Assembly (NCBI RefSeq): GCF_000716715.1
Contig: NZ_JNYJ01000002.1
Span: 281,847 to 345,846, forward strand
Direction of reading: 5' to 3'
Length of the DNA: 64,000 nucleotides
DNA from: Dactylosporangium aurantiacum
Lineage (GTDB): Bacteria; Actinomycetota; Actinomycetes; Mycobacteriales; Micromonosporaceae
In this document: positions 1 to 9,000 of the stretch, in pieces
Layout of the letters: each line of letters opens with the position of its first letter
Position numbering within the stretch: position 1 is the stretch's first letter
The notes under the pieces: generated by a model
The model's database searches: none
Told to the model about the DNA's origin: nothing
What the model saw: the letters and a program-made list of their open reading frames with translations, nothing else
Translations under genes and position numbers: made by a program

Positions 1-1
1 C

Positions 2-727
2 GGCGGGTTCTGGCCTGACCAGGGCCTGAAAGGCGTATGCCCCAACATCCGGCTGTACGACTTCCGCGTGCTCGACCACCGCGGTGCCGGGAACGAGTTC
101 GCCGTCATCGCGGCGTTGCAGGCCATCCGGCACATCAACGGGGAGGCCGGCAGGCTTGTCATCGCCGGGGCGAACCTCAGCCTGGCCGTGCCGCACGATG
201 TCACCGCCGACGCGTGCGGCTGGACGCCGGTGTGCATCGAGGTCGAACGTCTCGTCCGCTCCGGCGTGGTGGTCGTCGCCGCGGCGGGAAACTCCGGGTT
301 CGTCGGCGCCACCCAGACACTCGGCGCCGACTACCGGGGCATCAGCATCTCGGACCCCGGCAACGCGGACTCCGTCATCACCGTCGGCTCAACACATCGC
401 AGCAATCCCCACCGGCACGGCGTGAGCTACTTCTCCGGCCGGGGCCCGACCGCCGACGGCCGGCCGAAGCCTGACCTCCTCGCGCCCGGCGAGGACATCG
501 ACGGTCCGGTACCGCAGCACGGCATCGCCGCGATGCACGGCACCAGCCAGGCGGCCGCGCACGTCAGCGGAGCAGCAGCGATGCTGATCGCCCGGCATCG
601 GGAGCTGCTCGGACGGCCGGAGCGGGTGAAGCAGGTCCTCTGCGCGACCGCCACCGACCTCGGCCGGGAACGGTCGTTTCAGGGCCACGGCCTGGTCGAC
701 GTCCTGCGCGCGATGCAATCGATCTGA
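2..727 (+). CDS. Subtilisin-like serine protease (S8), 5' end outside window
   Basis: The reading frame is open from base 2 and ends at a TGA at 725-727, so only the C-terminal part (about 241 residues) is present. Visible subtilase landmarks are the oxyanion-hole segment AAAGNSG near base 280 and the catalytic serine block GTSQAAAHVSGAA near base 540. The Asp and His blocks of the triad must lie upstream of the window. The family hydrolyses peptide bonds. No C-terminal secretion or anchor segment is seen, so this could be a cytoplasmic effector or maturation protease. The next gene (MBL fold) starts 10 bp downstream on the same strand, suggesting one operon. Protease plus MBL-fold pairs occur in some antiphage systems (for example AVAST type I), but no STAND NTPase is visible here, so that link is inference. 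Confidence 0.85.
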   Translation, partial: GGFWPDQGLKGVCPNIRLYDFRVLDHRGAGNEFAVIAALQAIRHINGEAGRLVIAGANLSLAVPHDVTADACGWTPVCIEVERLVRSGVVVVAAAGNSGFVGATQTLGADYRGISISDPGNADSVITVGSTHRSNPHRHGVSYFSGRGPTADGRPKPDLLAPGEDIDGPVPQHGIAAMHGTSQAAAHVSGAAAMLIARHRELLGRPERVKQVLCATATDLGRERSFQGHGLVDVLRAMQSI

Positions 728-737
728 GCTGGCGCCG

Positions 738-1739
738 GTGCTGACGTTGGAGTTCCTGGACGCCGGGCACGGCGACTGCTGCCTGGTTCACTGGCAGTCC
801 GGTCGTCGCAGCATGCTGATCGACGGCGGCCCGGCCGGCACCTGGGAGCGGGTGCTCCGCGCACGGCTGACCAACCTGCGGTGGCCGCTGGAAGCGGTGT
901 GCGTCACCCACATCGACGACGACCACATCGCGGGCGTACTCGGGCTGCTGGGCACGAACGTGCGAGCGGTCAGAGACGACCAGGGCGCGATGCCGTTCAA
1001 AGTGGAACGTCTGTGGTTCAACGGCCTTGACCTGCTCCAGGCGCCGTTGCCGCCTTCGGTCGACGCCGTCAGCGCGGCGAGCTACCAGCAGGGTCGGGAG
1101 CTGATGAGCCACGCACGGCAGCTGCGGCTGGAGGGCAATGTGCCGTTCGGCGGCTCACTGACGTCTGGCAGGGAGGCGGAGCTGCATGGCCTCACGATCA
1201 CGGTCGTCACGCCGGGACGGCTGGCGCTGGAGCGGCTCGCGGTCCAGTGGCGGGCCAAGTCTCCCGACGACCCGGCGGTGCAGGGCGCGGGGTTCACCGA
1301 CCGCAGCATCCCGAACCTTTCCAGCATCGGCCTGCACCTCGCGGGCCACGGACAGACGGTCCTGCTGACCGGCGACGCACGTGGCGACGACATTCTCGAC
1401 GGCCTGCAGGCGACCGGTCTCATGCCGGACGGCGGACTGCACGTCAACGTGCTCAAGCTGCCGCACCACGGCAGCGCCAACAACGTCGCGCCGGAGTTCT
1501 TCACGGCCGTGCGCGCCGACCACTACGTCATTTCCGCGGACGGCAAGCACGGCCATCCGAGTGTGGCCACGCTGCGGTGGCTCGTCGAGTCACGTCCCGC
1601 CGACGCCGCCTACACCGTGCACGTCACCAACACGATCCCGCACGCCGCCGCCGCGCTTGCCGATCTCCAGCGCGACCGCCGGCTCGCCGTCTCCATCCAG
1701 CCGGGCACCCTCATCGAACTGGGTGTTGATCACCGGTAG
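738..1739 (+). CDS. ComEC-like metallo-beta-lactamase-fold hydrolase
   Basis: This is a 333-residue protein with a GTG start 10 bp after the protease stop. The N-terminus has the GHGDCC turn (about residues 8-13) typical of ComEC/Rec2-type MBL domains. The metal-binding motif appears as HIDDDH (about 58-63), followed by LTGD (about 210), LPHHGS (about 241-246) and GHPS (about 271). These are the ligands and loops expected for a di-metal hydrolase acting on a phosphodiester or similar bond. No signal peptide or membrane segment is seen, so it is a soluble stand-alone MBL rather than a DNA-uptake channel. Position between a subtilase and a Ser/Thr kinase at the head of a defence-type array suggests an effector or signalling enzyme. 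The substrate cannot be told from sequence. Confidence 0.82.
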   Translation: MLTLEFLDAGHGDCCLVHWQSGRRSMLIDGGPAGTWERVLRARLTNLRWPLEAVCVTHIDDDHIAGVLGLLGTNVRAVRDDQGAMPFKVERLWFNGLDLLQAPLPPSVDAVSAASYQQGRELMSHARQLRLEGNVPFGGSLTSGREAELHGLTITVVTPGRLALERLAVQWRAKSPDDPAVQGAGFTDRSIPNLSSIGLHLAGHGQTVLLTGDARGDDILDGLQATGLMPDGGLHVNVLKLPHHGSANNVAPEFFTAVRADHYVISADGKHGHPSVATLRWLVESRPADAAYTVHVTNTIPHAAAALADLQRDRRLAVSIQPGTLIELGVDHR

Positions 1740-1892
1740 GGGCGCTCGGTGCCGCCCACTGCGGTCAAGCGATTGACGAACCGGACAGCGGTTCACGCAC
1801 CGTACGGGGGGTCGTACGGAGGGGTGCTGATCGGGCAGACTGTCGCGGAGTGAATCAAGGAGTGACCGACCGGGAAGGAACGGTAACGACGC

Positions 1893-3041
1893 GTGGATGA
1901 CATTCCGGCCCAGGTCGGCCGCTACACGGTCGCGCGGCGGCTCGGCGCGGGCGGCATGGGGGAAGTCTTCCTGGCGTACTCCCCGGCCGGCTCGCCGGTA
2001 GCGGTCAAGGTCATCCGCGGCGATCGGCTGGACGCGAGCACCAGAGCCCGGTTCGAACGGGAGGCGCTCATCGCCCGCACCGTGATCGGCACCAACCGGG
2101 TCGCCCGCTTCCTCGACGCCGACCCGTACGCCGACCGCCCGTGGCTCGCCATGGAGTACGTGCCCGGCCACACCCTGCTGCAGCACGTCGACGAGCACGG
2201 CGCGCTGCCGTTGCCGCTGATCGCGAGCCTCGGCGCCCTGCTGTGCGAGGGGCTGGAAGCCGTTCACGCGGTCGGCCTGCTGCACCGAGACCTGAAGCCG
2301 CAGAACATCATCCTCGGCACCGACGGGCCGATGATCATCGACTTCGGGCTGGCGGCGTTCGTCGACGCGCCGCACGACTCCCTCTCGCACAGCGGAATGA
2401 TCATCGGCACGGTCCGGTGCATGCCGCCCGAGCAGGCCGGCGGCAATCCGCACGTGACACCCGCCGCCGACGTGTACGCGCTGGGTACGGTCCTGCTGTA
2501 CGCCGCTGCGGGCCATTACCCGTACGACGGCGTCCGGTGGGAGGCGATCGTCGCGAACGTGCTGAACCCCGAGACTGGCCCTGACCTCAGCGGCGTGGCG
2601 AGCGGCCTGATTCCGTTGCTGACCGCGATGCTGGCGCACGAGCCGCAGGCGAGGCCGGCCCTGGCGAACGTCGCAGCGACCTGTGCGGGTCTGCTGGCCG
2701 GGATGGGTGTCGCGCCGGCCGATGCTCGGCTCGCGTTGATCGCACGGTCTGCGGAGTCGTCCGCCGCGCGAGAGATCAGCCAGCAACTGTCCCCGTCGAT
2801 CGAGGCGCGGCTGGATGCGTTGAACGCTCTAGATGACGCGACGGCCCTGGACAGCCCTCTGGACGTTCCGCCAGACACCGGCGAGGAAGAGGCAGAACCG
2901 GAAGCGCCGCCGACCCGGGAAGGCGCCGATGGGCAGCCTCCGGCTGGCACAGCCCGGGCGAAACGGCCGGGACGCCTCCCGGCATCCCGACGGGTGGCCG
3001 ATGAGTTGCGGACCGCCTACGCGGCGCGATCGGCCCTGTAA
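1893..3041 (+). CDS. Hanks-type serine/threonine protein kinase
   Basis: This 382-residue protein starts at GTG. A complete kinase domain occupies roughly residues 8-270: glycine loop GAGGMGEVF (about 19-27), VAVKVI with the ATP-binding lysine (about 36-41), catalytic loop HRDLKPQN (about 131-138), DFGLA (about 150-154) and an activation-segment end MPPEQ in place of APE. The remaining 110 residues are Ala/Pro/Glu-rich and contain no transmembrane helix, PASTA or other sensor domain, so this is a cytosolic kinase unlike PknB. It follows the MBL gene after a 153-bp gap that may hold its own promoter, and precedes the helicase gene by 51 bp. Kinases accompany antiphage sets such as Pgl/BREX type 2 (PglW), but this one is much smaller than PglW. 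Phosphorylation of neighbouring defence proteins is inference. Confidence 0.9.
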   Translation: MDDIPAQVGRYTVARRLGAGGMGEVFLAYSPAGSPVAVKVIRGDRLDASTRARFEREALIARTVIGTNRVARFLDADPYADRPWLAMEYVPGHTLLQHVDEHGALPLPLIASLGALLCEGLEAVHAVGLLHRDLKPQNIILGTDGPMIIDFGLAAFVDAPHDSLSHSGMIIGTVRCMPPEQAGGNPHVTPAADVYALGTVLLYAAAGHYPYDGVRWEAIVANVLNPETGPDLSGVASGLIPLLTAMLAHEPQARPALANVAATCAGLLAGMGVAPADARLALIARSAESSAAREISQQLSPSIEARLDALNALDDATALDSPLDVPPDTGEEEAEPEAPPTREGADGQPPAGTARAKRPGRLPASRRVADELRTAYAARSAL

Positions 3042-3092
3042 GTAGGGTCGCCCAGGGGACAGGCACCGCACCAGCGAACGATCGGAGCAGCA

Positions 3093-6047
3093 GTGAGCGT
3101 CGAGGCCGCGACCGCCGGGATGAGCGGCCGGGCGGAGCCCGGGTTCCCGCCGGGCGCCCAGGTCCTGGTCCGGGACGAGCAATGGTTGGTCCGCAAGACC
3201 ACACTGACCCGGCACGACGGGTGGATGGTCGAGGTCACCGGTGTGTCGCCGTTCGTCCGTGGTACCGACGCCGTGTTCTACCAGCGCCTCGACGACATCA
3301 GGGTGCTGGACCCGCGGCAGACAACACTCGTAGGCGACGACTCCCCGAACCACCGGCGGGCACGGCTGTTCCTCGAGGCGGTGCTGCGTAAGACCGCACT
3401 GCCGCAGACTGAGCACGGGCTCGCTCTGGCAGATGGCTTCCTGATGGACCAGCAGACGCATCAGCTGCGCCCGGCCGAGCTGGCGCTGTCGATGCGCAAC
3501 CCGCAGCCGCGAATCCTGATCGCAGACGTCGTCGGCCTCGGCAAAACGCTCGAGATCGGCATCCTGCTCGCCGAGCTGATCCGGCGCGGGCGCGGCGAAA
3601 GGATCCTTGTCGTCACCCCACAGCATGTGCTGGAGCAGTTCCAGCGGGAGCTGTGGACCAGGTTCGCGATCCCGCTGGTGCGACTCGACTCGTCAGGAAT
3701 TCAGCGGGTGCAGCGAGACATCCCGGCCGGCCGGAACCCGTTCGCGTACTTCAAGCGGGTGATCATCTCCGTCGACACGTTGAAGAGCGATCTCTACGCC
3801 CACCATCTCGACCGTACCGACTGGGACGCGGTCGTCATCGACGAGTCACACAACTTGCTCAACCGCGGCACCAAGAATAACGACCTGGCCAACCTGCTGG
3901 CCCGCCGAACGGACGCACTCGTCCTCGCGTCGGCGACCCCGCACAACGGCAAGGCGTCATCGTTCGCCGAACTCATCGGACTGCTCGACGAGGCGGCGAT
4001 CGCGGACCCGGAGCAGTACGACCCGGGCGAGCTCAGCCATCTGTACATCCGGCGAACGAAGGCTTCGCCCGAGGTCCGCGACGGTCTGAAAGGCGCATGG
4101 GCCGACCGGGGACCGTCCCAGCCGATCCACGTGCCCGCCACGGACGCCGAGACCGCGGTGTTCGCCGAGCTGATCGAACGGTGGATCCCGGGCGATCATG
4201 CCGGCCCGTCCGTGAGCACCTCACAGCTCGTGCCGTACCGGCTGCTGAAGTCATTCCTGTCCTCGCACCGGGCGTTGCTGGCGACCATTGCCACCAGGCA
4301 GCGGACCCTGACCGCGTCACTGGAGGAAAAGCCGTCCGACCCGGCGGCGCGAGCGACCGAACTGGCGGCGCTCCACGAGCTGCGGACGCTCGCCGAACGG
4401 ATCACCGACGACCAGGCCGCGAAGTTCTGCGCCCTGGTCGAGCAGCTTCGACAGCTCGGTGTCGGACCTGGGTCCGACACCAGGGTCGTCGTGTTCTCCG
4501 AAAGCATTCCGACCTTGACCTGGCTGGCCACGCAGGTGCCCGTGGCACTCGGTTTCCCGCGCGGCGCCAGCTCGGACGAACGCCGGCCGTGGCTGGCGTA
4601 CGCCGGCGCCACCCAGGTCATGCACGGCGACTCCAGCACCGACGACGAGCAGCGCCGCATCATCGAACAGTTCGGGCTGCGCGACGACCCGGTGCGGCTG
4701 CTGTTCACCGGCGACGTCGCTTCCGAAGGCGTGAACCTGCACCAGCAGTGCCACCTGCTGATGCACTACGACCTGCCGTGGTCGCTGATCCGCATCGAGC
4801 AGCGCAACGGCCGCATCGACCGCTACGGCCAGGAGCACCCGCCACAGTTCCGCGCGCTGATCCTCACCTGTGATCTACCGTGGCGCGCCGATCCGGCCAC
4901 CGGCCGGCCGCGCACGCTCGACGACCGGCTCGTCGGCGAGAAGCTTCTGACCCGCGAGGCGGAGGCCCACAAGATCGAGGGCACCGCCGAGGCGGTCACC
5001 GGACTGTACGGCGCCCAGAAGGAAGAAGACCGGCTCGTCCAGGACCTCATCGCCGGTCGGACCGTCGAGGAGTCCATCGAGACCTCCCATCAGGGCGCGG
5101 GGTTCCTCGCCGGGCTGCTCGGCCAGGTTGGCGCCGCCCCGGCACACCCCGACGTCGAACGAGCAGCGGTGCTGACCCTGTTCGACTCGACCGGGGACTA
5201 CTTCGACGAAGCCCTGCGGCAGGTCTGCAGACCCAACCCTGAGGACCAGCTGTCGTTGCGCCGCGACGACGACGGCACCATCGCCTTCGAGCCGCCACCG
5301 GACCTGCTCTACCGGCTGCGCTCCCTGCCCCGCTCCTACCTGGAGGAGCAGCGCATCCTCCCGACGCGCACCGAACCGGGCCGCGTGCGGATCACATTCT
5401 CCAAGCAACTCGCCGACACCCGGCTGCAGGCAGCCCGGGAAAGCTCCAAGACGCAGTGGCCGAACGTCTCCTACATCACCGACGTGCATCCGGTGCTGGA
5501 ATGGTTGACCGACAAGGTCCTCGTCGAGATCGGCCGGCACCAGGCGCCGGTGCTCGCCGCGACCGTCGACCAACCGGTCTTCCTGCTGCAGGGCATCTAC
5601 TCCAATGCGCTCGGCCGGCCCACGATCGTGGAGTGGATGGCCGTTACCGGCCTCCCAGCCGACCCGGACACGGTGCCACTGACCCCGCAGCTGCTGGCTC
5701 ACTACGGCCTGGGTCCCAGGATGCCCGGGCGGGCCGTCCCGTACGACCTGCCGGAGCTGACGAAGCTCGTCCCGGCGGCCGTCGACGAGGCGCGAAGGTA
5801 CCTCGGCACGCGCGAGCACGAGTACCGGCAGCGGGTCGAGGCCAAGCTCGCCCCGTACCGCGATCGGGTCCAGGTATGGCAGCAACAAGCGCTGATCGCC
5901 GGACCGCGTCCCGACCGACGCGGCATCGACAGCACCGCCGACCGGCTGCTCAAGCTCGTCGCCTCCCTAGAGACCGCCGGCGAACCCATGCTTCGGGTGC
6001 TCGCCGTCCTGCAACCGCACATCGACACCACGGAGCCCGCTGGATGA
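3093..6047 (+). CDS. SNF2-family helicase, DrmD-like
   Basis: This 984-residue SF2 helicase starts at GTG. Motif I is DVVGLGKT (about residues 144-151), motif II is DESH (about 249), motif III is SATPHNG (about 280) and the C-terminal RecA domain carries GDVASEGVN (about 540) and QRNGRIDRYGQ (about 569-579). This pattern is that of SNF2/HepA-like translocases and matches the size and order of DrmD in class 1 DISARM. SNF2 proteins move on duplex DNA using ATP; in defence systems they are thought to license or restrict incoming DNA. The stop overlaps the start of the methyltransferase gene by 4 bp (ATGA), indicating translational coupling. The family call is firm. The DrmD assignment rests on length and neighbourhood, not on a search. 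Confidence 0.88.
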   Translation: MSVEAATAGMSGRAEPGFPPGAQVLVRDEQWLVRKTTLTRHDGWMVEVTGVSPFVRGTDAVFYQRLDDIRVLDPRQTTLVGDDSPNHRRARLFLEAVLRKTALPQTEHGLALADGFLMDQQTHQLRPAELALSMRNPQPRILIADVVGLGKTLEIGILLAELIRRGRGERILVVTPQHVLEQFQRELWTRFAIPLVRLDSSGIQRVQRDIPAGRNPFAYFKRVIISVDTLKSDLYAHHLDRTDWDAVVIDESHNLLNRGTKNNDLANLLARRTDALVLASATPHNGKASSFAELIGLLDEAAIADPEQYDPGELSHLYIRRTKASPEVRDGLKGAWADRGPSQPIHVPATDAETAVFAELIERWIPGDHAGPSVSTSQLVPYRLLKSFLSSHRALLATIATRQRTLTASLEEKPSDPAARATELAALHELRTLAERITDDQAAKFCALVEQLRQLGVGPGSDTRVVVFSESIPTLTWLATQVPVALGFPRGASSDERRPWLAYAGATQVMHGDSSTDDEQRRIIEQFGLRDDPVRLLFTGDVASEGVNLHQQCHLLMHYDLPWSLIRIEQRNGRIDRYGQEHPPQFRALILTCDLPWRADPATGRPRTLDDRLVGEKLLTREAEAHKIEGTAEAVTGLYGAQKEEDRLVQDLIAGRTVEESIETSHQGAGFLAGLLGQVGAAPAHPDVERAAVLTLFDSTGDYFDEALRQVCRPNPEDQLSLRRDDDGTIAFEPPPDLLYRLRSLPRSYLEEQRILPTRTEPGRVRITFSKQLADTRLQAARESSKTQWPNVSYITDVHPVLEWLTDKVLVEIGRHQAPVLAATVDQPVFLLQGIYSNALGRPTIVEWMAVTGLPADPDTVPLTPQLLAHYGLGPRMPGRAVPYDLPELTKLVPAAVDEARRYLGTREHEYRQRVEAKLAPYRDRVQVWQQQALIAGPRPDRRGIDSTADRLLKLVASLETAGEPMLRVLAVLQPHIDTTEPAG

Positions 6048-9000
6048 GCGCCTACTTCGACTCGATCAGCAACCGCGGCGAGTACCTGTCGGCGCACTAC
6101 TTCGCCGAACAACTCGGCGGCGACCTGAAAAAGGGCATCTTCGCCACCTGGGCCGGACGGGAAACCGACGAGCACGACCCGCGCAAGACGCCACGCGAGG
6201 CGATCCGCTCCCTTCGCGGGATCTACCTGCACGAGGACGTCCGCGGGTTCCTCGCCGCGCCGGTGCAGCGCGACGACGCGGCGCTGCGGATGTCGGCCTA
6301 CGACGACCCGCAGTGGTGCAAGCGGCTCGCCGGCTGGCATCAGGACGTCCTGCGCGCGCTGGGCTACGACGCGGCCCCGACCGACCTGACGGTGCACCGC
6401 GCCGGCCGCGACCACACCGTCAGCGTCGCCTTCCACGGCCACGACATCGTCGCCGTGGACTGCGGCTGGGTCACGGACATGGACGCCGCCCTCGACCCCA
6501 CCGGCGCCGACCGGCTCCTCAAGCCGTTGCGGGTCAGCGGCTCCGAACAGTACGAAACCGGCGCGGCGCTGGCCTCGTGGCTGTTCCAGAGCGAGCTCGG
6601 CGGCCCCGGCGGCTCCAAGCCGCGATTCGTGCTGCTGTTGCACGGTGGCGTGATCGTTCTCGCCGACCGCTACGCCTGGGCCGAGGGCCGGTATCTCGCC
6701 GCGAACCTCGACACCGCCCTGGAACGCAATGACCGGGCTCAGTACGGCGAACTGTCCACCATCGCCGCCCTCTTCAGCCTCGACATGCTGCGGCCCGGCG
6801 ACAACGACCGGGCTCCGGCGATCGACGCGCTGCTCAAGGCCTCCACGTCGAACGCGGTCGGCGTCGACGCTGACCTGCGGCACGGGCTGCAGCGCTCCGT
6901 CGAGATCATCGCCAACGAGGTCCTGCACCGCATGGCCGATCCCGTCAACGACATCACCCCGGCGCAGATCCCCAGCCCGCGGATGCCGTTCGCACGGCGG
7001 CTGACCCGCGAGTCGCTGCGCTACCTGTACCGAATCCTGTTCCTGCTGTACGCCGAGGCCCGCCCCGAACTGGGCATCCTGCCCGCCGATGACGGCAGCT
7101 ACGAAGCCGGCTACTCGATGGCCCGGCTCCGTGAACTGGTCGCCCGCGACGAGGAACTCGTCGAAGAAGAGGCCAAGAACGGCTTCCACCTGTACTCGTC
7201 GCTCGACGTCCTGTTCAACAAGGTGAACTTCGGTCACCGTGCCTACGGCACCGAACCCGGCGACGACCAGCCGGGCGACGACGAGCAGACCCGCGCGGAG
7301 AAGGCAGCCCGGCGCAGCGAGGACCTCGGTCTGCGGTTCGAACCGCTGCGCAGCGAACTGTTCGAACCGACCGCCATCCAGCTGATCGGCACCGGCACCG
7401 TCGACCCGCGCAGCGACGAGGAGGACTGGCCGCGCTGGCTCGACCTACGGCTGCGCAACGAGGCGCTGCACGCGGTGCTTCGGCTGCTCACCATGAAGAA
7501 AGGCGCCCGCGGCGAACAGGGCGGGTTCATCTCCTACCGTAACCTCGGCATCAACCAGCTCGGGGCCGTCTACGAAGGCCTGATGTCCTACACCGGCATC
7601 ATCGCCGACGAGGAACTGTGCGAGGTCGCCAGGGGCGGTGACCCGGAGCAGGGCTCCTGGCTCATCCCGTCCCGGCGGCAGGACCAGTATCCCGACGGTG
7701 TCCTGGTCCACCACGACGAGCACGACGCCAGGCGCGGGCTGCGTGGCGTCAAGAAATACCCGGAGGGATCCTTCGTCTACCGGCTCGCCGGCCGCGACCG
7801 GGAAACGTCGGCGTCGTACTACACCCCCGAGTCCCTCACGAAGGTCACCGTCGAACTGGCCCTCAAGGAGCGCCTTGACCAGGACCGCGACACCGACGGC
7901 AACGTGATCAAGACACGCGCCGCCGAACTGCTGACCTACAAGATTTGCGAACCTGCGCTCGGCTCTGGTGCCTTCCTCAACGAGGCGATCAACCAGGTCG
8001 CCGAGGAGTACCTGCGCCGCCGCCAGGAAGAACTCGGCCGCTCCGTCCCGACCTCCGACCTGCTGACCGAGAAACAACGGGTCAAGGCGTACATCGCGCT
8101 GCACAACGCCTACGGCGTCGACCTCAACCCGATGGGCGTCGAACTCGCCGAGGTCTCCCTATGGCTCAACACCATGCATCCCGGCATGCGAGCCCCGTGG
8201 TTCGGGCTACACCTGAGGCGTGGCAACTCACTAATCGGTGCCCGCCGCGCCGTGTACGCAGGGGACGACGTCTCCTCGCCGGCGAAGGAATGGCTGAAAG
8301 CCAGGGGCGGTTTCGCGCCGACCCCGCTGCCGTTCCAGCACAACGGTGCGCAGCAGCCGCTGCCGGACGCGGCCGTCCACCAGTTCCTGCTGCCGAGCCC
8401 GGGCTGGGCCGCGGTCGCCGGCAACACCGAGGCGAAGAAGCTCGCACCGGACGCCGCCCGAAACCTCGCCGCCTGGCGTAAGGGGATCCTGCAGCGCCCC
8501 GCCCGCAGCAGCGCCCATGTCAACAAGGACGGCAGCCGCAAACTGCTGCCGAACCGGCAGCCGAAACCGGAACTGCCGTCGCAGTTCACCCGGCTCCGCG
8601 ACGCCGCCCGGCGGGTCGAATACCTGTGGTCGCTGGTCATCAAGCGCATGGAGATCTCGGAGCGTGAAGTCGCCCGCCACATCCAGATCTGGGGCGCCGA
8701 CGCGACCGACCCCGAGTACAGCTTCCTGCACCGGCCGCAGCACGCGATCCCGAAGGAACAGGTCCTCCGTGACCTCTTCAATGCCGTCGACACCCCGTAC
8801 TGGCGGCTGAAGCACATCATGGACGCCTGGTGTGCCCTGTGGTTCTGGCCTACAGACGAGGCAGCTTTGCTGGACGGCACCGCGGCCGAATACACCGCGC
8901 CGGCGCAGATCATGGAGACGGAGAGCGTCGCCGAACTCCTCGGCGGTATTCCGCTCCCCGAAGCCGTTGATGCGCCGCCGGAACCGCCGGCCCACGAGGT

